64,000 bases of DNA, taken from positions 7,310,482 through 7,374,481 of the forward strand of contig NW_002060947.1 of the NCBI RefSeq assembly GCF_000150275.1, read 5' to 3'. The translations under genes and the position numbers were made by a program. Each line of letters begins with the position of its first letter. Position 1 is the stretch's first letter. Below are positions 25,821 to 38,900 of the stretch, piece after piece. The notes under the pieces were generated by a model. The model saw only the letters and a list, made by a program, of their open reading frames with translations, was not told the origin of the DNA and made no database searches. The stretch is from Trichoplax adhaerens (Eukaryota > Placozoa > Uniplacotomia > Trichoplacea > Trichoplacidae).

Positions 25821-28334
25821 GTTCATAGAAACTTTGATGAGAGCTCATATTATAGCTAAAATCACAGAATTTTAAGTCTATAAGAACTGCAAGTTTCTGT
25901 AAAAAATTTGAATACGTAATAAATCAAACTAGAGTTTGAATTTATTTAACTAATGCCCTCTAGTATAGCAACTTATTTTTCATACAGAAAACTATAATTT
26001 ATTATATTACGAGAATGAAAATAATTGAATAAATCTTTGACTTTTAAAGTACAATTCCGTGATTGATCCAAATTAGTTGAATTTTTGCATTTATTGGAAA
26101 TAATTTCCATCTTTAGGAATGGAAAATCAAACCTATAAAACTGTTTCCGATCCAAAAAACAAAAAAGCTATTTTAACATTGCAAACAATGGGAGAATATG
26201 AACAGATGCTAATTAGATAATAATAAACGGCAGTTTAAGCGAAAAAAACATTATTTATAATCTTGCAACATTAATGAAAGGAAACAAATATGAATTATAA
26301 CATACTGAGCGAAAGAAATTTATTTTTCTTAAATTTATTTATTATAAGAAATATCAATAGTATTTTTCTTACGGGCTATAGATTCAATCGAGGTACATTC
26401 AAGTTTCATTGGCCAGGGAATATTGGTTAAAGAACCAAGCTTAATATGATGTCAAATAGAATAATAAGCTCGATAATAGTAGGCCATGCCAAAGTTATGA
26501 TAAAGCCTGAAAGACGGAAATAAATTGTGATACCCAACGGTTTAGAAAAAGTGTTTGATGTTATCCAATATACTCGTACGCCTATACAGAAATATTGACC
26601 ATGATGCAGAAACTATTCTATTCTTGTCTTCTAATTGATTATTTTTTGATGATGAATACTATTTAATGGAATTAAATCATAACTAGCTTAAAAATATTAT
26701 TCTACTGGGATTGTAAGGAGTAAAATTATAAAATTCATTAATCTTCATTTAATTTCGCTTTTTGGAATAAATAGTCAGAAATAATTTCAATCGATTACAT
26801 AAGAAAATATGGTAAATCAATTGCAGAAAAGTAGTTTAGAAAATGCAGAAAATACTCCATTACTGTTGATAAAATGAATGCGCGGTTTTGATGCACTGCA
26901 TACTTAATACTCAATACATAGCCAGAATAAAGGCTTCAATCATGGTTAATTAAAGCTGGGGTATTCATGATTTTTTCAGAGGTAACTTTGAAATAGATGT
27001 TAGATTAAAAGTATGATTTCTATTTGATGGATTTCTCTGATAAGATAGAATAGAAAACTTACTTCAATTAGTAGCAGAAAGAAGTAATAATTTAAAGCAT
27101 CCTATAATTATATTGAACTTTTTATCAATTGTGTAAACAGAAGCACTTATTATTGTAAATATTAATTATAAACCTTAATCCATAGCTATGACAAAGGTAC
27201 TTTTAAAATTAAGACTAATTTAGCGTTGTGGCTAAGAGAAGTGCTACTATGAAATATGTAAGTGCAAGTGGATTAAGGATATTATCTACGTTTTCAATGA
27301 ATCAATTTCACTGTTAAAATTGTACATAAGATTAATTTTAATTAGCAAGTCAAGAAAAAGTCTTCTGATCAAGTATACAGGAAAAGTTATGTATACACAG
27401 TAGCTATTCTGTTGCCCCTGGTGGAAAAAAATTTAATATTTGGTATTCTATATAATATTGAATTTGATCTAAGCCCAGGATGAAAATATATTTCTAATAC
27501 TGGTAAAGGAAATACTGCTATAAAATACGATAATTTCACTTTAATAGAGTATAGACATCACGTCATAAGTGATTTGTGATTCTCTATTCTAAATCTCGGA
27601 TGTACTATAGAAATTTAGACTACTTCATTGAAATCTGCTCTTAGTTCTGTCGTTACAAAAGATTAGTTTCCCTTACTGTAACGTTAGCCATAAGTTGACA
27701 GCCAAATTAAAAAGTTTGAGACTGGTATTTATTCTTCTTGCCTTAGTGTAGCGAAGAAATAGCAACATCAATGCATACTTCTAAAAATTCATGAAAATGA
27801 GATCAAGTGAGTTTATTCAGATCAATTGTTGAGTATGAAATAAGTACCCTGGATATTAGCATTCTTTTTATATGGAATGCAGAAATATTAAATCTAAACT
27901 CTCTACAGGTAGGAACTTTGACTAATTCCCTTCCTTTGATATCATGCATAGAATTTTTACAATTCATTTAGCGATAAATTAGGAACAGTTTATCTTCTCA
28001 TTTGCAGCCCTAATAATGCAGCAATGGTCATACAAATATTTTGAATCTGTTTAATTCAATTTCTGAATATCAGTCAGAAAATACATGAAGATTTTGCCTA
28101 TCAGTATAGCGTATAGCTCACAAGTAGTTATCTGTTTCAGCTAATACTGGTCTACACATTGATAGAATTTTACACGAGTAATTACATAAATTCTGATACG
28201 TTTCTTTATAGCATAGATGATCATAGATTTGCACATTAGAAATATTAATGTTAGGGATGATTAAATTTCTGAATTTTTAAAGATCAGCCGTTATGTAGTA
28301 CAAAGCACTAATTAATGAATAATTATGGATATTG
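25821..28334. other. AT-rich sequence without recognised features
   Basis: About 2.5 kb between the decayed arm and the inverted-repeat element. Nothing protein-like or repetitive stands out. Confidence 0.35.
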
Positions 28335-28965
28335 CTGTTACAGTGTTATATACTGTATTACAGTAGAAATTTCTATGTTAGGATAATTCTATTAGACTAT
28401 CCTTATTTAGTTAACTTCTGATTTGGATATACTGTGTTTTAATATAGCACTGACTTTTTATGACAGTGACACTTATACACATACTGAAATTAATAGTTAT
28501 AATAGGGAATGCAAATCATCTACTTACAGTTCGAATCATTGTGATTGTAATTTACTTATGGTAGATTGTAAATTATCATGGAAATGCTCCGTGATAGGGC
28601 ATATCGTAATCTGACTATTCTGTATTAGTCATTACATGTCTATGTTCTTAAATACTGTTGTCTGCTTTAAGGGAGCAGTAGCTAAAATTAATATCTAATT
28701 CAGTAAATGATTCTAATGTTAATTGTATTAACTATGACTCATGAACTATTGAGGAGTAGTATATAAATGCAGTATATCGTGAAATAAAGTGAATTCTCCA
28801 ACTTAGTGTTTAACGTAAAATACGAGGCGTTTAAGTCTTTGCGTAGTCTGCTAGTAGAGCAAAAGTGTTTATGATAGTGCAGATATCGTTCCTTGATACG
28901 TGGTTCAAGGAATTGACTTATTGATCGTATATTGCGTTATCTTGTTGCAAAGCTGGTTTGTGACA
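28335..28965 (+). repeat. Left inverted arm
   Basis: 631-bp arm, reverse complement of 30022-30653 with only scattered differences. It begins with a small near-palindromic tip in which TGTTACAG and CTGTATTACAG lie close together. Confidence 0.88.
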
Positions 28966-30021
28966 ATTGCTTTCCTCTAATATAAAACTATATTGATGCA
29001 GAATAACATAATTAAAAAACTATAATTTCCTTATTTTTCGAGCTAAAGAATGAATTTAAGAATTTCCTTCTAAGCTCTCGTCACTTAAGTTTTGATAATA
29101 AATGATATTCAAATCCTGTCTATAAATTATTATTTCTGCCATTTGTTAAAGCATTCGTTTATTAAACTGATTGGAAATCTACTATTTCTATGGGAAATTT
29201 AAGTATCCATTAATATTTCCATGGTTCCAAGTTAAACAAGCTATATATTAAGACGCAGTACCGTACAGCATAATCTCTAAAACCTTATTATCGAGGTTAT
29301 TTTTATTCAAAATTATGGAATTTCCTTATTTCAACAATTTAAAGAGCTTCCATCTATCCATATAGGGGACTACTCAATTCCGTCGGTGTTAACTTAGATA
29401 TAACATAGTATCTAAATGTCATCAATAAACTATGCGATATTTCCTTATCGAGATTGTTATTTTGTACCAGCATTATAATCTTGTGGGACGCACTTTACTG
29501 CTAAAGAAGCTTCCATCTATATTTTAATCATTGTGATAATATAGTGCATGGACGTAACTAGTAAATCACGAAACAAACTCTTGTTTAGGCTATGAAACGC
29601 AATTACTCGAACTAGCGTGCCTATGCAAAATATTGTTTCCTAAATTTTATTTATTTTTTATGAAAGTATGACATAATAAATATCCTATTCTATAGAACTA
29701 TTTTTTATAGATAAAAGTGGATGTAAATCAAGCGGACCGTAATGTACAGGATGCTGAATATCATTAATATAAACTTTTAATACTGATAGTTAGGGTATCA
29801 TAAATTCCGGAACGACGATTATAATGTTATTTTACTCAATATCAAAATGTAAAAATACTATCTATCACTTTTTGGTCTTGTTACCGTCCTGTAAAAAGAG
29901 AGAATTGTAAATTAGAGCTTGTTTGATTTCAGTTGCACGTCATCAATTAGAATATAAAATTAGTCATTCTATTTGATGCAGCCGGATATTTACATAAAAG
30001 CAAGTTAAATTGTAGAGTAAA

Positions 30022-30653
30022 TGTCACAAAACAGCTTTGCAACAAGATAACGCAATATACGATCAATAAGTCAATTCCTTGAACCACGTATCAAGGAACG
30101 ATATCTGCACTATCACAAATACTTTTGCTCTACTAGCAGACTACACAAAGACTTAAACGTCTCGTATTTTACGCTAAACACTAAGTTGGACAATTCTTCT
30201 TTATTTCACGATATACTGCATTTATATACTATTCCTCAATAGTTCATGAGTCATAGTTAATACAATTAACATTAGAATCATTTACTGAATTAGATATTAA
30301 TTTTAGCTACTGCTCCCTTAATGCAGACAACAGTATTTACGAACATAGACATATAATGACTAATACAGAATAGTCAGATTACGATATGTCCTATCACGGA
30401 ACATTTCCATGATAATGTACAATCTAGCATAAGTAAATTACAATCACAATGATTCGAACTGTAAGTAGATGATTTGCATTCCCTATTATAACTATTAATT
30501 TCAGTATGTGTATAAGTGTCACTGTCATAAAAAGTCAGTGCTATATTAAAATACAGTATATCCAAATTAGAAGTTAACTAAATAAGGATAGTCTAATAGA
30601 ATTATCCTAACATAGATATTTCTACTGTAATACAGTATATAACACTGTAACAG
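30022..30653 (-). repeat. Right inverted arm
   Basis: 632-bp arm, reverse complement of 28335-28965. High identity over the full length implies recent formation or ongoing conversion between the arms. Confidence 0.88.
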
Positions 30654-33600
30654 TAAACTATTTGCGCGTTTTACTATAAATTAGATAAACGCGCTATGTC
30701 AATAAGTATCCATCAGCCTCAAGTAGAATGCTTAGATATTGTATATGAAATGGTAAAATGTTAGCGACAATTAAGTATTGGATTAATTTCATTGAAAAAT
30801 ATTGAAAATTGATTAGCTTTCTATTTTTAATTATTGCCACAAGTTTAATTTAATATCTTAACATAATCGTAATAATTTTCTGTGGAAAAGCAATTAGTTC
30901 AGAAACGTTATTTAAAATAAATAGAATTCAGCGTACCATCTAGATACATAATTTCTACTGCTAGTGGTAATTATGGTATTGTAGATGAACACAATTCAAT
31001 CCTTTCAAATATCAGAAACTAACTGTATGAGAGGTAGAGACAATTAGCTAATTTTAGCTTTAAATAAAGCAATTCAAGATATAACTACATTATATTGCAA
31101 ATGACTTTTTCAATTAAAACTATAGTAAGGAAGCTTATAAATCGATTTTAGTTATAATTAATTTTGAAATATTCTTAAGATTGAATCGTTTAATCTTTAA
31201 CAATAATGTTAAACTTAAATCATTTCACCTTTAAACGTGAGATAATTAAATAATAAAAATTTTAATCAGCATAATATTTAGTTCACTAATATTTCAGAAA
31301 TTACAACTATGCACATTATTTATTGATTTATAGGATTTAAAATGCAAGTCGATATAAAATAACGATACAAATTTTAATGAATATTTAATGCAATTGATGA
31401 CAGGAATATCTAAATTAGTGGTATTTCAAAAATGACAGTTATTTACTAATTTGGCCGTAGTATTTGACTATGGAATAATAATGCAGAAAATCTCCGGTGT
31501 ATTTGTTTTGTATTAGATGAAAAATATATGGATTGACGAAATCATCCATTATTGTAGATAGGTAATATTAATTTTAATACCGTTGCTTTTTGAGGTAACC
31601 CATCTGTTTCCCAATCTTAAAGTTCCACTTTCTTCCTGTACTTAAAATGATTCATTCCATAGCTCTTCTGACCATGAACTCTAATAGAATTTTCTAGTAT
31701 TATTAGCTAGTACAGAGGTATACTTTTCCAGCTAAAACAATAAGGGATGACAGAAGGATAAAATATCATTGTTATCATTCTTTAAATCCTCACGTACGAT
31801 ATGCAAATAGAACTGGTAAATCATTAAATCAGAATTTCTGTATTATTGTTTATTTTCTGGGTGGAGGAAGTTGATAAAAAAAAATATATTTAGATTGTCA
31901 AAAATAACTGATAGACACTTAATGATAAATTGTATCCAAGCTATAACGTTATTCCTTATGGAGACTACTGTTTCAAACAGATTGCCCTCGCCATCAAATT
32001 ACGTGATGCCTGAAGACACTAAATAGCTACCGCACTTAAAAACTAATCTATTATCTCCATTCGATACTATATAAGAGAAATTATTAACGTAACATTCAGA
32101 CAGAAAAATAAAATGCAAACTTTTAAAATAAGATATTATCTGCTTTTGACACTGTATATGTGAAGTAACCGTAGAATAGTTTTCTTATGCTCTCAACAAT
32201 ATATAATAAGTAATCTAAGAAAAAAGAAAGTTGAATCTTAATCGTAGCACTTTATGCTTCCTTGCGTGATAGGATAGTTTTAAGCCTATATGTTTCATGT
32301 GCATAACGTAAAATAAAAATTAAGACAGTGAAATTCCATCATAACTAAACATTCGATTGCAATCATAAAACTTTTGGAGCGGTGAAATTAATGCAGAGGG
32401 ATATTTTCACTCTACTGCAAACAACTAGATAGATAGTTAAGATTGTTAAGTATTATCTGAATTTGAATTTTTCATCTATTTCTTACATATTGCAAGAAAA
32501 TTATTGTAGAGGGCATCTTTAACAAGCTAAAATTGCATGAAAGATTATTAGGATAGCAAAGTATCCTCGATATTAGAAATCTATCATTGCCTTACTTTCC
32601 CGCAGGAAGGAAATCGCCCTGGAAGAGCATAGTTTTACTAACATAATATGGGATGGATGGTAACTTAATCACGATTGTAAAACTTGGCGCTAGTTGAAAA
32701 TTTTTCCATTACTCGCTTCTACAACGGTACTCGTATGAAGAAATATATTGCGAAAGATACTGTCAAGCAGCCAAAGCCACGCAATATATTCTTGAGAGAG
32801 TAAAATTCTACGTAAGTTGAAAGTCAATCTAGTATATTTCATATCTAATCCAGTATAAGAGGGATTATAACAGGCTTGAATTAATTCAAACCTAAATGGC
32901 AGATCGTTAATCAAGAATTGAAAATTGTATCTAAATTCAATATTGCTTCATTATCAAGCATTTTGTATTCTGTGTAAAAAATTTACCACGGAAGATATCG
33001 TATGTATTCAAGCCAGTTAGATCGAGCAGTAGGCCTTTCGAAAGAAAAATCGTCTCAAAATGATAAACTAATCCATTATTATTCATTTCATCTATATAGG
33101 GAATTATATTGTAAGAACAAGTATAAACCATCAGAAATGATGGGGATCATTGAGTAGTCATCAATTTCTATATAGAAATCTTGCCTGTCAATATTAATCC
33201 TCATACGAAGGAAGTTTCTTACATGGCATCATTCAAGCCTTGTAAAAGCTACAATAGAAAATAAGGATAATTTAAAGCCATATCAAAACTGTTGATCTCT
33301 ATTCATTCCTTACGTGCAGGAAACTGATTCAATAAAACACTTTCAAGCAGTCAGAAGTTGTAGATTGATAATTCATATAGTCCATACGTAACTTGAGAGC
33401 TTGCTAATTGATTATTATTCTTTCTGCATATAAAGGAAATTGTTAGGAATGGAATGAAATCAGATGCAAATTAAAATTGATATGTGCTATCAACGGCCTG
33501 AGATCGCGTAAGAAAGAATTATATTAAAATTTGCTAATAAGCTGAATTTCTCAATAGCCAATCTTGTCAACCTATTAATCGATGCTATTGGTTGACTTCA

Positions 33601-33746
33601 ATGATGTTAATTAGAATTAAAAAACATAATATAAATAATTACAGATTCAACTGCTCCGATTTGGTACCCATACACACAGTATATATTATATTTTAAGTAG
33701 TAATTATGCTGAAAAGGTTTGTTTACCAATTGTGGTACCGGCAACG
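30654..33746. other. AT-rich sequence, possible decayed coding trace on minus strand
   Basis: No recognised gene. On the minus strand two frames (33131-32937 and, in the next frame, about 32950-32690) abut and together make about 145 codons with one shift between them. I do not recognise a family, and chance cannot be excluded. Confidence 0.25.
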
Positions 33747-34016
33747 CTTTATTTTAGATGAAATTTCGCTTTTAATTCATTTTTTACGTAATATCGAATT
33801 TACTACTCTTGAATTAAAACATCATTCATCTGCATTACTTTGTTTTCGATCAAATTTCATTTGTTAAATTCATTTTTTAAAAAATACCGAATTTGCTCCT
33901 CTTGAATTAAAACATCATTTACCAGCATTACTTTATTTTAGAAGAAATTTCATTCGTTCGATTCTTTTTTTATAGAATCTCCGAATTTGCTACTCTTGAT
34001 TTAAAATATTATCTAA
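33747..34016. repeat. About 92-bp tandem triplicate
   Basis: Three diverged units start at 33747, 33838 and 33931 with CTTT(A/G)TTTT. Each contains CGAATTT(A/G)CT(A/C)CTCTTGA further in. Divergence between units is moderate, so this is an older array. Confidence 0.75.
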
Positions 34017-35992
34017 GAGATTAAAATGGAATCAAATGCTAGTTTCGGGCTTGACTTCTCCCCTATAAATGATATTGAGTTTGAATCTTTTTATTCAGTG
34101 CGACTGAAATAAATATCGTTGATTTTAGCTTATTAATTTCCATTCTATCTGATAATAGGAAAGTGTTTTTTCTATTAAAATTAAAACAGATGGAATTGAA
34201 GGATAGCACAGGGAGAGATTCTTAATGCCAATACAGTAGATAGCAGAGAGATAAAGTGAATCAATCTTGCATTTAATTAGAGATCAAGTTAACTTTGACA
34301 CGAGGAAATAACTAATCATCCTGCTTGAAATCATGTGATCCGCACGTTACTAAGCTGATCTACTATTGTTTATTTGATAAAAATTAATCTAATTGAAAAA
34401 CGTTATCAAAGTTTTCTATGAATATTGATATCTTGCTTAGATAACATTGTATTATCAAGTGAAAATGAATAAAACAATTTTTTAATCTCTTGTTCTATCA
34501 AACAAGGCAAATGGTCCTAGATTGTGAACCTATTATTACTGGACGCATTTTAGAATGATTTGATAGGAATAGGCTGAAATTGTAAACAACGGGATCATAG
34601 CACAGTATTATAGGATACAGCTATCGTAATCATTTTCGATGGTAATGATAACGAGGTTTGATAGTTCAATCAGGCGTCAATATTGGAAAGGAAAAGTGAA
34701 AAACTTAGCGATAATTATGTTGAAAGTATTAATAACTATAGTACAATGCTGTCCGGGTAATGGAATTAAATCGTTATGATGGTGGAATTACAGGAAATAA
34801 ATGTTTGATAAGTTCAAAATTTACGGATTCATATTACAATTTCGAATTTTGTGATCGATGGAATGAACATCTAATTAAGCCTTTACATTCCGCGAATGTA
34901 ACTTTTGTACTTTTATTGACAGATTAAATTGGTAATTCCAGATTCAATCAAAGCCGTTGTATATCGTTACATTTTTAGACTTTCATGACGGATAGAGTTC
35001 TAGATAATAGATTAAATCAACATTATTTGCATTTAGCTTGGACAGCATTTTCTGAATTTAGATGACAACCTTGGGTGACGGTTGAATAGATTGATTTATA
35101 AATAAACTAACGAACAATGTTCATGATTGGAAGAGAGTAAATTCAAGATTTCAAGTGATGAAGAGAGAAATTAGAGTCGATTATATTAGCTGACTAAGCA
35201 GTTGGTGTTTTCATATCCGTAGATTTAGAATAGATAAATAGAACAGCAGAGGCCAAGTAGTTTCGTTCTTCAAAGCAAGGACTACTGATGAAAGGAAATA
35301 ACGACTGTTGAATATCATGACAATTATCATGATTCGGAATTAGTATACCAATTGATTGTTTATTGCTAAGGCTAGTTTGAGAATTGGCCGTGAATAAATA
35401 AAATAAAGATCTGAAAGTTCCTTGTTGAATGTAATAATGTAAAACTTGCCCAATTTATTGGAAATATAAAAGGCTTGAACTGTTAATTTACACCTGTTTT
35501 TTTCCCCTCCACTGTAACATCATAACAATAGCAATTATTGTCATGGCTAGCATAAAGAAGTTGATCAACTTCTCAAAAGCTAAGTTAAGTGATTGATTGA
35601 GGTTTAATCAAGCAGAACATGATGTAATAAATTGAATTATTCCATTTCCAAAGTATTAACTCATATGATCTTGATAAACAATTCAAAAGTACTAGATAAT
35701 AGCCATCAATTTGTTATAAATACTCAGTTGTGTAGGGGAAAAATTTCAACCTCTTCGAATGTTAGGCAAAGAAAATCCTGGATAACTAGAATTGGATTTC
35801 TAAAAAATTACGGCTTAACCACGTTTAGTTCTTAGGTTATTGGTCTTGGTGATTCTATCTTCACTTCGTCTTTACTTTTCCCTTAGAGATTATCTTAATT
35901 AACGGTATCGGCATTTCTAATTGGAAAACAAATCAAAGTCAATACGGTGTTTACTGTAGTCATTAACTTGTGATTATTTAGCATAGCAATTC
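34017..35992. other. Sequence upstream of the GPCR gene
   Basis: About 2 kb of AT-rich DNA that should include the GPCR promoter and leader. A 67-codon frame at 35632-35835 looks like chance. No promoter element recognised. Confidence 0.35.
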
Positions 35993-38900
35993 ATGATGGA
36001 AAATCAATCAGTAGCTAATGACTCATTGAACCCTACTAGTTCTGAAATTATTTGGCTTTATCCCTATAGACCCGCCGAATTTGATAAGATTAATTTAATC
36101 GTATCATCAGCTATCCTTATCTTCTTATGCATTACTGGAACCATTGCCAATATGGTCCTACTTGTTATTTTACCGAGGCAACGCTTTGCACATGCTTCAT
36201 CGTCCTCTATTACTTGTATTTTATTAACTAACTTAGCACTAGCCGATCTATTCAATTGCACTATAGCCGCTCCGTTAACGGTCATTATGTTAGTTGCAGA
36301 TTTTTATATTGAACCCCATCTGTGCTTAATATTCAAATCAGTATCCAAAGTGAGTACTGGAATGAATTGTTTTGTTTTAACATTACTCAGTATTGAGCGC
36401 TATTTATGTATAGTCAAGCCTCGTGAAAGTTTAGTTATCGCTAAAATTGGTAAGCGGCAGAAAATTTATACTATATTATTATCCTTGGTTTGGTTTATTA
36501 CTATTGGACTCGAATGTGGTATGCTAATGCAGTTGGCCCAACCCGTATGGACTTACGTCTGCTTTACTATCAAACTTGACGTAAGTCTATCTTATTTTAC
36601 GACTATTGGTCGTAAGTTAGCTATTCCTTTTCTTTACTGTAGAATATGGTTCTATTTCTAGATAGAAATTCAGTAATTTTTTTTGGCATAGAGTAAGGTT
36701 ATACTTTTGGATAGTTGAACGAAATAATAATTGGATATTGCCACCTAGAGAGTAAATAGTATTCTAGTCATATTATTCCTCGCGACTACGCTAGTCTGTA
36801 AATTTAAATGCGATAACATGGTATACCATTAACAATATTTTATGTCTCTTGCTATAAATTATAGAGCACAACTTGTATAAGTATTAATTATTTTCATTAG
36901 AGTAAATTATTTCAATCGGTAGCTATTACTGGGACGAAAATTAGATATGCAAGTACCACACGGCATTAGTTTATTCGTCTAGCTTGAAAAGAATTCTATC
37001 TAAAATTTCCTAACCTTTCCCTTCAATCTTGTAGTTGCAAGTTACAATCCATATAATTACAGCTTTAAATTTATAAACTCGTTTATTTTTTCACCATTCA
37101 AACTTAAGAAATGGGAAAATAATCAACTAAATATTGAAGAATTAAAGCGGCATCAATAGGTTACATTCATATTAAAGTGTTAACTTCATTATTCGCTTCG
37201 CCACTAATTTAATCAAACTAATTTTGAACTAGCATATAGTCTGTGTCATAAAAGTGACAGTAAACTTTTAATAAGACTTTAATTAATTATAGCCTGGATT
37301 TGAAAATTATTTACGTTTAATTATAGTGTATGAGAACTCAAAATGTGCCATAATTAATAATTATTGTCGGAAAAATTTTAGCGGCCATAGGAATATCAAT
37401 ATTATATTGATTAATATAATTGCTGGTTGCAACACGAAGTGATTTATTTCATTCTAATGGTCTAATAAATTATAAACAAAGATGACCAGATATGTGATGG
37501 TTACGATTAGAAAATTAATTTGAGCATCGAATGGAGAAGAGAATAATTGTCTTGGATTGTTAAACTAATGATCTTATACACATAGGCTAATACGGACAGT
37601 ATTTCATATTAAATCGTCTATTTAACTCAATACGAAGAGTGAAATAGAATTGAAATGAGTTAAAAACATGCCAAAGTAACAGCCTCTTTGATCATTTTAG
37701 TAGTATTATAATTTTTTAAAAGATCTCATGTTGAATAATAGCTATGGAAACAGTTCTCATCATTTTTAATGGAAATAAAATGCATTACTCCAGATTTTCA
37801 GTGGAACCGTTTAAAAACAAAAATAATTATGTATATTAATTTTGTCCAATCCTTGGTTTACTAACGACCTTAGCTACATTGAAATTAATTTTAATCCGAT
37901 AGTAATATTATTGATCCTAATATCTTAATTGAAGCCTCTATAGTCAATTAATTTACACATATAATTACGTTTCGACAAATTCTAGGCAAAGTAGTGTATA
38001 TTTCAATACTAGAGATTGCAGTAGTTCTCATCTTTCAGAATGCTTATAAATGATTAATTTCTTCGTTTTTCTGCTTAATTGTAACCAGCCTATTTGCAGA
38101 TTATTTATAGATTTTTAATTTAAATAGATAAATAAATTGAAAGATTTAAGATATCTGATTATAATTCAACCTGACCCCTTCAAAAGTACGCGGTACGAGC
38201 TAATTAACTGAAGAAAAAAGAACTAGTTAACAACTATTAATTTACTAGAAGTAGCTTTCGTTTTCAGCCTATCTCCTTAAAGAGTAATATTTATAATAGC
38301 TAGCGTATATTTCAATGCTAGAAATTGTAATAGTTCTCATTATTCAAAATGTTTATGAAATTGTTAATTTCTTCGCTGTACTGCTTAATAATAGCTGGCC
38401 TAGTACCTAGTAGTTATCTTAATCAGAGTTTTAAATTAAGTTAGATATATATTAATTGAAAAATTTTATAGTTAAATATAATTTCTTTAAAAGTGCATCA
38501 TATGAGTTAATCTACAAAGGAAAAAAAGAATTTGTCGGTAGCAGCTATTAATTTATTAGAAATAGCTTTCATCTTCCGTTTACTTCTGTCAGGAGTACTA
38601 TTTATAATAGCCAGTGTTTGTTTTAGTACTAGAGATTACAGTAAATTGTCATCATCATCATCATTATAGAGGATTTATTTCTTCGCCTTACTACTTAATG
38701 GTAATTTGCCTAGAAGTAACTTTAGTAATGCAGTTTTAATTTAAGATAGAAATATAAATCTAAAGATTTATTAATTAATTAATCATGACTTCTTCAAAAG
38801 TGCCACATATGAACAAATCTACCGAATACAAAAAAAATTTGTCTACAGCTATTAATTTACCAGATCTTCTGTCTACCCTTGAAAAGAGTAATATTTGTAA

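Larger units (their letters stand above)
28335..30653. mobile_element. Non-coding element with 631/632-bp terminal inverted repeats
   Basis: Two arms, 28335-28965 and 30022-30653, are near-identical reverse complements. They start with CTGTTACAGTGTTATATACT and end inward with TTTGTGACA. They flank a 1056-bp AT-rich core with no reading frame of note. Matching 63-codon frames on opposite strands of the arms are a by-product of this symmetry. The outline is that of a non-autonomous long-TIR or foldback DNA transposon. I find no clear target-site duplication: the flanks are ATATTG on the left and TAAACT on the right. A simple inverted duplication therefore remains possible. Confidence 0.8.

Noticed and set aside
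28423-28614. 63-codon frame, matched by an almost identical one at 30374-30565 on the other strand
   Set aside because: Both lie inside the inverted arms and are copies of the same DNA. They have no domain or start context, so the duplication explains the apparent conservation.
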